Positions 1-7,430 of a stretch of 19,737 nucleotides of DNA are shown piece after piece. The notes beneath the pieces were generated by a model. The model saw only the letters and a program-made list of their open reading frames with translations, ran no database searches and was not told the DNA's origin. Origin of the DNA: Bacteroidales bacterium UBA2295 (GTDB taxonomy: Bacteria; Bacteroidota; Bacteroidia; Bacteroidales; Tenuifilaceae); the NCBI GenBank assembly GCA_002345825.1, contig DDWD01000111.1, forward strand, positions 1 through 19,737, in the 5' to 3' direction. Positions within the stretch are counted from its first letter, which is position 1, and every line of letters starts with the position of its first letter. The position numbers and the translations under genes were made by a program.

Positions 1-1345
1 GGTATGTTCCACACCATGCACCGCCGCGCTTGCTAGCCCTTGGATGGGGATCGATAAATAGTACTGCTAGGTGGGATCCATCGTGGTCAATCACTTCGTA
101 TGCTTTTACCTCTTCGTGATATACAGGGATATCGGCTCTCTCTTTGTAAGTTAAGCCATATAGTTTGTTGGTAACGTAGAAAATACCATCCTTAACATTA
201 TCCCATGTAAGGTAGGGCTTAATCTCATCCTCATCGAGGTTGTACTTTTCTTTGCGTACTTTTTCGGCGTAATACCACCAATCCCACGACTCAAGTTCAA
301 AGTTACCGCCTTCGCGATCAATTATTTTTTGCATATCGTCGCGTTCCTCTTTGGCGCGTTTAAGGGCTGGTTCCCATACTTTCAATAGGAATTCGAATAC
401 ATTATCGGGGTTTTGAGCCATTTGCTCCGATGTGAAATATTCGGCGTAGTTATCGTAACCTAGTATTTGCGACATCTCCTTGCGAAGCATCATCAGCTCC
501 TTGAAAAGTTCCTTGTTGTCGTTCTCGTTGTTGTTGTCCCCGCGCATGATGTACTCGGTATAAAGTTTTTCTCTCAAATCGCGACGCTCAGAGAACTGAA
601 GGAATGGTATCCAGCTGGGTTTAGAAAGGTTAAACATCCACTTGCCTGGTTGACCTTCTTTTTCGGCCATTTCGGCAGCACCAGCTATAACATCATCGGG
701 AAGACCCGCAAGTTCATCTTCGCTTTCGAGTAGCAAGGTAAAGCCATTGTTCTCGGCCAGAAGGTTTTGGCTTAGCTGGAGCGAAACCATTGACATACGC
801 TCGTTGAGTTTTTTGAGCTGTTCGCGCTGCTCCTCAGGTAGGGCTGCACCGTTTCGAGCAAAATCGTTGTATATCTTTTCAACAACCCTCATCTGCTCAT
901 GGTTAAGGTCGAGGCTTTCGCGCTTGTCGTATACGGCTTTTATTCGTGCAAACAAATCCTGATTAAACCTAATGGCATTGCGATGAGCCGAAAGCATAGG
1001 AGTTGTTTCGCGTGCAATTTCTTGCATACGAGGGGTTGTGTTGGCTCCATTAATGCCACCAAATACGGCACCTACCTTGCTCATTAGCTCACCGGCTTTG
1101 TCGTATGCCAAAATGGTGTTTTCAAAATTTGGCTCCTCTGCATTATTAACAATGGCTTCAATCTCTGCATTGTTTTGCTTAATAGCCTCCTCGTAAGCAG
1201 GAATAAAGTGGTGATCCTCTATAAGATGAAAAGGAGGTGTGCCAAATGGGGTGTCCCACTGCTCAAAAAATGGGTTTGGCTTCTCGCTTTGCGTACAGCT
1301 AAGCATCATACCAACTGGAATTAAAAGGAACAATAGTTTCTTCAT
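1..1345 (-). CDS. dcp: M3-family peptidyl-dipeptidase (Dcp-like) lipoprotein, C-terminal part outside window
   Basis: The frame is open from an ATG at 1345-1343 to the left edge, giving about 448 residues. The N-terminus MKKLLFLLIPVGMMLSC is a lipoprotein signal peptide with the lipidated cysteine at residue 17, so the enzyme is probably anchored in a membrane facing the periplasm. The mature start (NPFF..W.TPFGTPPF) and the later segment reading DPHPRASKRGGAW are typical of M3 oligopeptidases of the dipeptidyl-carboxypeptidase/oligopeptidase A type, which are zinc enzymes cutting short peptides. The zinc-binding HExxH motif lies further downstream in this family and is outside the window, so catalytic competence cannot be judged. 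E. coli Dcp is about 680 residues, so roughly one third is missing. Dcp-type and OpdA-type members cannot be separated from this part alone. The gene is divergent from the receiver-like gene at 1573. Confidence 0.9.
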   Translation of the reverse strand, partial: MKKLLFLLIPVGMMLSCTQSEKPNPFFEQWDTPFGTPPFHLIEDHHFIPAYEEAIKQNNAEIEAIVNNAEEPNFENTILAYDKAGELMSKVGAVFGGINGANTTPRMQEIARETTPMLSAHRNAIRFNQDLFARIKAVYDKRESLDLNHEQMRVVEKIYNDFARNGAALPEEQREQLKKLNERMSMVSLQLSQNLLAENNGFTLLLESEDELAGLPDDVIAGAAEMAEKEGQPGKWMFNLSKPSWIPFLQFSERRDLREKLYTEYIMRGDNNNENDNKELFKELMMLRKEMSQILGYDNYAEYFTSEQMAQNPDNVFEFLLKVWEPALKRAKEERDDMQKIIDREGGNFELESWDWWYYAEKVRKEKYNLDEDEIKPYLTWDNVKDGIFYVTNKLYGLTYKERADIPVYHEEVKAYEVIDHDGSHLAVLFIDPHPRASKRGGAWCGTY

Positions 1346-1541
1346 ACAGCATTCTTTTTTGGTTTGAATAATTTGTTATGGTTATAAAAGATATTAAAAC
1401 GTTAATTTCTTCTAGTATTTGAGTCTGTAACACTAAAAAAGTTTAAGCATTTTCTTACTGCTTATCTCTTAAGGTTGCTTATTGTATAAAAGTAAGGTTG
1501 GTAGCACTAAACAATTATGATTCAAAAGTGATATAAAACCT

Positions 1542-1549
1542 CAAATATA
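1542..1549 (-). promoter_or_regulatory. Candidate Bacteroidota -7 element upstream of the M3 peptidase
   Basis: The minus strand reads TATATTTG, an exact match to TAnnTTTG. It lies about 200 bases before the peptidase start. The nearest TTG for a -33 element is at 1578-1576, 26 bases away, longer than the usual 17-23. The match may be chance in an AT-rich gap. The intergenic stretch 1346-1572 holds no gene that I can see. Confidence 0.2.
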
Positions 1550-1572
1550 CTAAAAGATACTAAGCCCTAGAA

Positions 1573-2163
1573 ATGCAATTTGGTATTACTAAACAATTTC
1601 ATAACTTCGGAGCAGCATATCAAATGAGCAAAATGATGAGCAAGAAAATAAAACCCATAGCCAGCATATACATTGTTGATCATGATTTTGTGTATACAAC
1701 ATCCTTGAAGAAAGCCATTGAGAAACCCGCAAAGTATTACATACAAACTTTTGTTACAGGGGAAAAGTTTATTGCCCACCTCGCATCGCAAAACTTCCGT
1801 AGAAATGATATACACATAGTATTTTTAGGCTATCAATTTGTTGACGACCATGAGCATAACCTAATGAATGGGATTGAGATTCTTGAGGCTACCAAAGTTA
1901 TTAATCCCAATATAGAGGTGGTTATGCTTTACACTCCCAACGAGGCAACCTTTGGGGCATATGCTCGAAACAGGGGAGCCTATGCTTTTGTTCCTAAAAA
2001 CGACACCATTTTTTTGCGCATTAACAATATTGTAATGAGGGTTGTTAGCCAAAAAATACTGGAGCAAAAGCGGAGGACTTTTTTTATTGCGGTCAAAATA
2101 TTTATAGTATACTTCTTCTTAATTTTAATTGGTGTAGCTATATATACCCTCTTGTCCTCATAA
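1573..2163 (+). CDS. Membrane-anchored receiver-like protein lacking the phospho-acceptor Asp
   Basis: This 196-residue protein has a CheY-like receiver fold at about residues 28-160 and one hydrophobic helix at about 170-193 ending in a short tail, so the receiver should sit in the cytoplasm on a C-terminal anchor. The acidic pair appears as D36-H37-D38. The conserved Thr is probably T121 (LYT) and the conserved Lys is K142 (FVPKND). Where receivers read LLDYQ, this protein reads FLGYQ, with Gly86 in place of the phosphorylated Asp. The following MNGIEIL matches the normal helix after the active site. It is therefore probably a non-phosphorylated pseudo-receiver used for protein contact. The start is uncertain: ATG at 1624 (residue 18), with GGAG at 1609-1612 ahead of it, would remove a poorly matching leader and begin MSKMMSKK. 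No histidine kinase is adjacent, and htpG begins 123 bases downstream. Confidence 0.8.
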   Translation: MQFGITKQFHNFGAAYQMSKMMSKKIKPIASIYIVDHDFVYTTSLKKAIEKPAKYYIQTFVTGEKFIAHLASQNFRRNDIHIVFLGYQFVDDHEHNLMNGIEILEATKVINPNIEVVMLYTPNEATFGAYARNRGAYAFVPKNDTIFLRINNIVMRVVSQKILEQKRRTFFIAVKIFIVYFFLILIGVAIYTLLSS

Positions 2164-2199
2164 TTCAGGCCGTTTTGCCATCTAAAATACTTCTAGTCC

Positions 2200-2216
2200 T
2201 GTCTAAATGGCAGACA
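2200..2216. promoter_or_regulatory. Inverted repeat TGTCT-N7-AGACA upstream of htpG, possible heat-shock control site
   Basis: TGTCT at 2200-2204 and AGACA at 2212-2216 form a perfect inverted repeat around AAATGGC, about 70 bases before the htpG start. A GCCAT at 2177-2181 mirrors the ATGGC inside the spacer, and a further GGCA occurs at 2226-2229. A weak -7-like CACTTTTG lies at 2231-2238. The position suits an operator or alternative-sigma promoter, but no known regulator site is matched with certainty. Confidence 0.3.
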
Positions 2217-2286
2217 TTGTCCTGTGGCATCACTTTTGACAATCTTGCCCTGAAAAATTGAATGTTTAACTAAAACAATATTAGCC

Positions 2287-4335
2287 ATGCAGAAGGGCAA
2301 GATTAATGTTACCAGCGAGAACATTTTCCCGATTATCAAAAAGTTCTTATACTCCGATCATGAAATATTTCTTCGTGAAATTGTATCAAACGCTGTTGAT
2401 GCTACACAAAAGCTAAAAACCTTGGCTTCGGTTGGCGAGTACAAAGGCGAATTGGGCGACTTAACCATTCGCGTTGCGCTCGATAAGAAAAAGAAAACTC
2501 TAACCATTAGCGATAATGGTGTGGGGATGACCGAAGAGGAGATTGAAAAGTACATCAATCAGATTGCCTTTTCGGGTGCCGAAGATTTTTTGGCCAAGTA
2601 CAAGGATAAAACCGAGGCCATAATTGGCCATTTTGGTTTAGGGTTCTACTCGTCGTTTATGGTAAGCGATAAGGTTGAAATCATTACCCGTTCACACAGG
2701 GACGATGCCAAGCCAATTAAATGGTCGTGCGATGGTTCTCCAGAATTCTCTATTGAAGATGCCAAACGAGAGAGTCGCGGAACAGATATCGTTCTCCACA
2801 TTAATAAGGACAGCGAGGAGTTTCTTGATGAGCATAGAATTGATGAGATGCTCAAGAAGTACTGCCGTTTCTTGCCTATTCCCATTGCTTTTGGCACCGA
2901 GAAGGAGTGGAAAGATGGCAAAGAGGTTGATACTGGTAAAGATAAAATTGTAAACGAAACCAACCCATTGTGGACCCGTATGCCCTCCGATCTTAAGGAG
3001 GAGGATTACGACAAATTTTATCGCGATCTTTACCCTGCAGCACAAGAACCACTCTTCAACATTCATCTAAATGTCGATTATCCGTTTAACCTCACAGGAA
3101 TACTTTACTTCCCAAAAATCAAGTCGAATTTCGATATTCAGAAAAATAAGATACAGCTATACTGCAACCAGGTGTACGTTACCGATTCGGTTGAGGGGAT
3201 AGTTCCCGAGTTCCTTACCCTGCTCCACGGCGTTATCGATTCACCCGATATTCCGCTAAACGTATCGCGTAGCTACTTGCAGAGCGACTCAAACGTTAAG
3301 AAAATCTCATCGCATATCACCAAAAAGGTGGCCGATAGATTACACGAAATATTTAAGGAGAACAGGGAGCAGTTCGAGAAGAAGTGGGACGATCTTAAAC
3401 TTTTCATCACTTTTGGTATGATTACCGATGAGAAGTTTTACGAGCGGGCCGAAAAGTTTGCACTGCTCAAGAATACCGAGGGGAAATACTTCACCTTCGA
3501 GGAGTACGAGAAACTCATCAAGGAAAACCAAACCGATAAGAACAAAACGCTTATCTACCTGTACACCACTGATGCCGAGGAGCAGTACTCGTACATCGAT
3601 CAGGCAAAGAATAAGGGCTACGATGTTCTTGTTATGGATGGTCAGCTCGATCCACACCTAATCAACAGCCTGGAGTCAAAGTTAAAGGATTGTCGCTTTG
3701 TGCGAGTTGATAGCGATGTGATTGATAAGCTTATAGTGAAGGAGGATAAGAAAGAGTTAGATTTGCCCTATGAGGCTCAAACGGAGTTACGAAATGTTTT
3801 CGAAGGTGCCACCAACAGCTCTCAGTACTGGGTGCAGTTTGAGGATATGGGCGAAACTGCGGCGCCTGTGGTAATTACTCGAAGCGAGTTCATCCGCCGT
3901 ATGAAGGATATGGCTGCCATGAGCGGAACCGCAGGTTTTTATGGCGATATGCCCGAAACAGTAAATTTGGTAGTGAATGTATCGCATCCATTGGTAAAGT
4001 CGGTAATTGAGCAAAAAGATAAGTCGCTTAATGAAAAGATAGCCGAGTACAGATCGCAACTTGAACCGCTAAAAAGCAAGCTCGATGAGCTGAAAAAATC
4101 CACAGAGAAGAAGAAGGATGAGGAGATTCCTCAGGCAGAGAAGGATGAGATGGATGAGCTGAACAAAAAGGTTGAGGCCATTGAAGGGTCTAAGAGTGAG
4201 GTACTAAAATCGTTTGGGAAGGACAACAAGCTGGTTAAACAGCTGGTGGATTTGGCTCTTTTAGCTAATAATATGCTTAAAGGCGAAGAACTTAGCAAGT
4301 TTGTGAAGCGAAGCGTGGAGCTAATTAAACCATAG
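2287..4335 (+). CDS. htpG: Molecular chaperone HtpG (Hsp90)
   Basis: A complete 682-residue Hsp90-family ATPase that folds and remodels client proteins in the cytoplasm. The N-terminal GHKL ATP-binding domain shows E31 and N35 in EIVSNAVDA, D76 in DNGVGMT, and the glycine-rich lid segment GHFGLGFYSSF starting at residue 114. The middle domain carries NVSRSYLQSD with R328, the arginine that contacts the ATP gamma-phosphate in this family. The C-terminal dimerisation domain contains a long, highly charged, probably coiled-coil stretch (about residues 579-645) rich in Lys and Glu, making the protein longer than E. coli HtpG (624 residues). All key residues are present. The start has no strong Shine-Dalgarno, which is normal in this phylum. 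The gene appears to be transcribed alone, with a terminator 26 bases after the stop. Confidence 0.98.
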   Translation: MQKGKINVTSENIFPIIKKFLYSDHEIFLREIVSNAVDATQKLKTLASVGEYKGELGDLTIRVALDKKKKTLTISDNGVGMTEEEIEKYINQIAFSGAEDFLAKYKDKTEAIIGHFGLGFYSSFMVSDKVEIITRSHRDDAKPIKWSCDGSPEFSIEDAKRESRGTDIVLHINKDSEEFLDEHRIDEMLKKYCRFLPIPIAFGTEKEWKDGKEVDTGKDKIVNETNPLWTRMPSDLKEEDYDKFYRDLYPAAQEPLFNIHLNVDYPFNLTGILYFPKIKSNFDIQKNKIQLYCNQVYVTDSVEGIVPEFLTLLHGVIDSPDIPLNVSRSYLQSDSNVKKISSHITKKVADRLHEIFKENREQFEKKWDDLKLFITFGMITDEKFYERAEKFALLKNTEGKYFTFEEYEKLIKENQTDKNKTLIYLYTTDAEEQYSYIDQAKNKGYDVLVMDGQLDPHLINSLESKLKDCRFVRVDSDVIDKLIVKEDKKELDLPYEAQTELRNVFEGATNSSQYWVQFEDMGETAAPVVITRSEFIRRMKDMAAMSGTAGFYGDMPETVNLVVNVSHPLVKSVIEQKDKSLNEKIAEYRSQLEPLKSKLDELKKSTEKKKDEEIPQAEKDEMDELNKKVEAIEGSKSEVLKSFGKDNKLVKQLVDLALLANNMLKGEELSKFVKRSVELIKP

Positions 4336-4360
4336 CATATACTACGGTGAGCTAAAATAG

Positions 4361-4391
4361 AAAAACGGGGCGATTAGTCGCCCCGTTTTTT
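4361..4391. terminator. Bidirectional rho-independent terminator between htpG and the convergent gene
   Basis: The perfect stem ACGGGGCGA / TCGCCCCGT has a TTAG loop, with A5 on the left and T6 on the right. The GC-rich stem plus tracts on both sides suit termination of htpG and of the minus-strand gene ending at 4401. Confidence 0.92.
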
Positions 4392-4400
4392 GTAGGTTAA

Positions 4401-4916
4401 TTACAAAAACTCGTTAACCTCTTTTTTTAATTGATCGATAGCCCGGTAAGTGGGATGAAACTCAAGATCCACAAGGCCATCGAGTATTTCTTTGCTCAGA
4501 ACCAGCGATGGTGCTTTGGCGTCAACCTTGTCGGCGCTCTTGTTAATTAGCTTAATCACGTTATCCTTAGCATTTTTTACTAATCCCCAGGATTTTGCAC
4601 TAAGGTAAAGTTGCTGCGACAGGTTGTGTTCCCACTCGGTACGGATGGTGCTGAGCAGGATGCCTTGAAATTTCTGCGAAGAGATGTTGGGCTGATTTAC
4701 CCTGACTAAAATCGATTCGGGCGAAATTCGCTCAAGGAATAGAACTATACGCTCGTATGCCTGTAGCCGAATGGGCGTTGTGATTTTCTTATTGCTTGCA
4801 TTAAGCTCTGCTCGCCTGCGGTTAGTCTCCTCCCGGAGCAATCTCTCAACGGCCAAATAACCAGCCAGAAACACTAGGAGTGAGGGTAATACAATCTTTA
4901 GCAAATCAAGTACCAT
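4401..4916 (-). CDS. Membrane-anchored cytoplasmic protein of unknown function
   Basis: This 171-residue protein has one N-terminal membrane helix (about residues 4-24, LLKIVLPSLLVFLAGYLAV) followed by a basic, Arg/Glu-rich stretch (about 25-48), so the rest should lie in the cytoplasm. The body is mostly alpha-helical and polar, with LQAYERIVLFLERISPESILVR-like and WEHNLSQQLYLS segments. It resembles a conserved family of small single-pass proteins seen across Bacteroidota, for which only a domain-of-unknown-function assignment exists as far as I know. No catalytic motif is visible. It is divergent from the aminotransferase gene, 117 bases away, and convergent with htpG. The conserved helical body suggests a scaffold or regulatory partner, but that is only inference. 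Confidence 0.8.
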   Translation of the reverse strand: MVLDLLKIVLPSLLVFLAGYLAVERLLREETNRRRAELNASNKKITTPIRLQAYERIVLFLERISPESILVRVNQPNISSQKFQGILLSTIRTEWEHNLSQQLYLSAKSWGLVKNAKDNVIKLINKSADKVDAKAPSLVLSKEILDGLVDLEFHPTYRAIDQLKKEVNEFL

Positions 4917-4939
4917 AGCGAATTATGTTGGGGAACACG

Positions 4940-4970
4940 TTGTTTCCAGATAATTTTAATTCTACCTTTA
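4940..4970 (+). promoter_or_regulatory. Candidate promoter for the aminotransferase gene
   Basis: TTG at 4940-4942, a spacer of 20 bases, then TACCTTTA at 4963-4970. This matches TTG / TAnnTTTG with one mismatch in the last base. It lies about 65 bases before the start at 5034. Confidence 0.4.
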
Positions 4971-5033
4971 AGGGCTTAAATTTAGCGAAAATCTTTCAAC
5001 CCAAGTGTATAAAAATTTAATATCTCCGCAGCT

Positions 5034-6227
5034 ATGGAAAATGTATCAAATAGAGTTGCACAGCTAGCAGTATCGGAAACATTGGCTATGTCGCAAAAAA
5101 GTAGGGAGCTGATAGCCCAAGGCTTTAACGTGATTAACCTGAGCGTGGGCGAACCCGATTTTAACACCCCCGACTTTGTTAAGGATGCCGCCAAAAAAGC
5201 TATTGACGAGAATATCACGCATTATTCCCCTGTACCCGGCTATCCCGATTTACTAAAGGCAATATCCGATAAGTTGAAACGTGAGAATGGTCTAGATTAT
5301 GGTACCGATCAAATTATTGTATCGGGTGGAGCCAAGCACACCCTGGCCAATGTGCTAATGGCTACCATTAATCCTGGCGATGAGGTGATAGTACCTGCTC
5401 CATACTGGGTAAGCTACGTAGAGCTGGTTAAGCTGGCCGAAGGGAAAAGTGTTGTAATCCCAACAACGTTGGAAAGCAACTTTAAGATAACCCCCAAGCA
5501 GCTCGAGGAGGCTATTACTCCCAAAACTAGAGTGCTAATGTTATGCTCTCCATCAAACCCTACCGGTAGCATTTATACCCGCGCCGAGCTGGCTGGTCTG
5601 GTTGAGGTGCTGGTAAAGTATCCAAATATTCTAGTGCTTTCCGATGAGATTTATGAGCATATCAACTACGTGGGAAAGCACGAGAGTATTGCCCAATTTT
5701 CTGAGATTTTTGATAGGGTAGTGGTAGTGAATGGGGTTTCGAAAGGGTATGCCATGACAGGTTGGCGAATTGGCTACTGTGCTGCACCCAAGTGGATAGC
5801 CAAAGCTTGCCAGAAGTTACAGGGACAAATGACATCGGGTACCTGCTCCATAGCCCAAAAAGCAGCAGCAGCAGCCATTGCATCTGACGGTTCGTATCCT
5901 ATGATGATGCGTGATGCATTTAAGCAACGTCGCGATAAGGTTATTGAGAGACTACAGAGAATACCCGGTTTTAAAACCAATGTACCGGAGGGTGCTTTTT
6001 ACATTTTTGCAGAGGTTACAGAGCTGCTGGGCAAGCGTTTTGGCGATGAGTTGATTAGCGATACACCCGAACTTTGTATGTATCTTATAAACCACGCCCA
6101 TGTAGCCACGGTTCCGGGTACGGCTTTTGGATCAGCAAATTTTATTCGGTTTTCATACGCTGCATCGGAAGAAGAGCTGATGGAAGCGCTTGAAAGGATT
6201 GATAAGGCAGTGCAGGAACTTCGATAA
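5034..6227 (+). CDS. aspC: Class I pyridoxal-phosphate aminotransferase, aspartate aminotransferase type
   Basis: A 397-residue fold-type I PLP enzyme, most like bacterial aspartate aminotransferases that interconvert aspartate and 2-oxoglutarate with oxaloacetate and glutamate in the cytoplasm. Recognisable segments in order are NLSVGEPDFNTP near the N-terminus, HYSPVPGYPDLL, GGAKHTLANVLMA, CSPSNPTGS with N175, LSDEIYEHI holding the cofactor-binding Asp and Tyr, and SKGYAMTGWRIGY with K237 as the PLP-binding lysine. The carboxylate-binding Arg near the C-terminus is R372 in NFIRFSYAA. Length and motif order are normal. The pattern fits the thermophile/Bacteroidota aspartate aminotransferase subgroup better than tyrosine or histidinol-phosphate enzymes. 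Activity on related amino acids, such as prephenate amination, cannot be excluded. A terminator follows, so it is probably a single-gene unit. Confidence 0.93.
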   Translation: MENVSNRVAQLAVSETLAMSQKSRELIAQGFNVINLSVGEPDFNTPDFVKDAAKKAIDENITHYSPVPGYPDLLKAISDKLKRENGLDYGTDQIIVSGGAKHTLANVLMATINPGDEVIVPAPYWVSYVELVKLAEGKSVVIPTTLESNFKITPKQLEEAITPKTRVLMLCSPSNPTGSIYTRAELAGLVEVLVKYPNILVLSDEIYEHINYVGKHESIAQFSEIFDRVVVVNGVSKGYAMTGWRIGYCAAPKWIAKACQKLQGQMTSGTCSIAQKAAAAAIASDGSYPMMMRDAFKQRRDKVIERLQRIPGFKTNVPEGAFYIFAEVTELLGKRFGDELISDTPELCMYLINHAHVATVPGTAFGSANFIRFSYAASEEELMEALERIDKAVQELR

Positions 6228-6252
6228 ACATATTGGTTTTACAATTGTTAAC

Positions 6253-6286
6253 ATAAAACCCGCTGCATATATGCAGTGGGTTTTAT
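6253..6286 (+). terminator. Hairpin terminator after the aminotransferase gene
   Basis: The stem ATAAAACCCGCTGCAT pairs with ATGCAGTGGGTTTTAT, with one G-T wobble and almost no loop beyond the central AT bases. The T-rich tail lies at 6281-6292. The near-palindrome could also work in the opposite direction. Confidence 0.75.
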
Positions 6287-6293
6287 ATATTTG
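6286..6293 (+). promoter_or_regulatory. Candidate -7 element for mltG inside the upstream terminator tail
   Basis: TATATTTG matches TAnnTTTG exactly, 22 bases before the mltG ATG. No TTG sits at the expected -33 distance, because that space is filled by the terminator stem. Support is therefore partial. Confidence 0.3.
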
Positions 6294-6315
6294 TACCCCA
6301 CTTTTTTAACTGATT

Positions 6316-7371
6316 ATGACAAGGAGCAGAACGAAGAAAATACTGATTTACATAGTGCTTGTAGCAACCATTGGTATGGTGGGAGGTGGTGTACTGGCCT
6401 ACCGAATGTACGGAAGGTTGTTGGTATCCAATGTAAAAACTGGCGACAAGGAGTCTGTTTATATCAACATACCCACTGGTTCCACATATGCTGATGTGAT
6501 TGATATTGTTAACAAGAAAGACATTGTGATTGATACTGAGAGTTTTAAGTGGGCGTGTTCGCGTATGGGATATCCTCACAGCGTAAAGGCTGGTAGGTAC
6601 AAGTTTAAAGCTGGTATGACCAACCGCGAGATGGTGAACATACTGCGCGCCGGATTGCAAACCCCCGTTAGGGTTACGTTTACCGGATTTAGGAAACCCC
6701 AACAGCTGGCTCAAAAGATATCAAAACAAATTGAGGCCGATTCGGCTGAGATTGTAGAGGCATTCCTCTCCGAGGAGCTGGTCAGAGAGTACGGTTTTAC
6801 TCCCGAAACGTTTATCGCTATGTTTGTCCCAAATACCTACGAGTTTTTCTGGAACACCAGCACAAAGGGGTTTTTCGATAGGATGAAACGGGAGTACGAG
6901 GCATTTTGGACCACCGAACGTGATAGAAAGGCCGAGGAGACTGGCTTGGGGAGAATAGGTGTAGTTTCTATTGCATCAATTGTGGAGGAGGAAACTATTA
7001 GAGTGGATGAGCGCCCCAAGATTGCAGGTGTTTTTATTAACAGGTTGAATAGGGGAACACCCCTTCAGGCCTGCCCTACAGTTAAGTATGCACTTGACGA
7101 TTTTACTATTAAACGTGTGCTAACACATCACCTAACTGTTGACTCACCTTACAACACATACAAGCATCGCGGATTACCCCCAGGCCCAATTAATGCGCCC
7201 AGCATATCATCAATTGATGCGGTGCTAAACTACGAGAAACACAGTTACTACTACTTTTCGGCCAATCCCGATTTTTCTGGATATCATGTATTTGCCAAAA
7301 CGCTCGCAGAGCACAACAGGAATGCCAGAATTTACCAAAGGGAACTGAATAAGCAGCGGATATATCGGTAG
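6316..7371 (+). CDS. mltG: Endolytic murein transglycosylase MltG (YceG-like)
   Basis: A 351-residue inner-membrane lytic transglycosylase that cleaves nascent glycan strands within the chain and so sets peptidoglycan strand length. One membrane helix spans about residues 8-29, after a short basic cytoplasmic start (MTRSRTKK). A LysM-like region follows (about 45-110; IPTGSTYADVIDIV, KAGRYKFKAGMTNREMV). The catalytic domain carries SIVEEETIRVDERPKIAGVF, with E224 as the expected catalytic Glu (SIVEKET in E. coli). It is followed by INRL and the later LPPGPINAPS and HVFAKTLAEHNRN segments, which are diagnostic of the family. All signature parts are present and the length is typical. It stands between two terminators, convergent with the DPP IV gene, and is probably monocistronic. 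Confidence 0.96.
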   Translation: MTRSRTKKILIYIVLVATIGMVGGGVLAYRMYGRLLVSNVKTGDKESVYINIPTGSTYADVIDIVNKKDIVIDTESFKWACSRMGYPHSVKAGRYKFKAGMTNREMVNILRAGLQTPVRVTFTGFRKPQQLAQKISKQIEADSAEIVEAFLSEELVREYGFTPETFIAMFVPNTYEFFWNTSTKGFFDRMKREYEAFWTTERDRKAEETGLGRIGVVSIASIVEEETIRVDERPKIAGVFINRLNRGTPLQACPTVKYALDDFTIKRVLTHHLTVDSPYNTYKHRGLPPGPINAPSISSIDAVLNYEKHSYYYFSANPDFSGYHVFAKTLAEHNRNARIYQRELNKQRIYR

Positions 7372-7380
7372 TATAGATTC

Positions 7381-7417
7381 ATAAAAAAAGGGTTGTGTAG
7401 AACAACCCTTTTTTTAT
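7381..7417. terminator. Perfect bidirectional terminator between mltG and dpp4
   Basis: The stem ATAAAAAAAGGGTTGT and its exact complement are separated by the loop GTAGA. A7 and T7 tracts flank the GGGTTGT core, so it can stop both convergent genes. Confidence 0.93.
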
Positions 7418-7430
7418 GAATGGTTTAATG

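Noticed and set aside
467..1087. Three plus-strand open frames over the M3 peptidase gene
   Set aside because: The minus strand encodes a clear M3 peptidase across the whole stretch. These frames are antisense shadows.
2646..3066. Overlapping minus-strand open frames of 105 and 124 residues inside htpG
   Set aside because: They are shadows of the conserved htpG codons, and no family features are visible in their translations.
6283..6714. 143-residue minus-strand open frame overlapping mltG
   Set aside because: It is antisense to a well-supported gene and ends inside the terminator; its protein has no recognisable motif.
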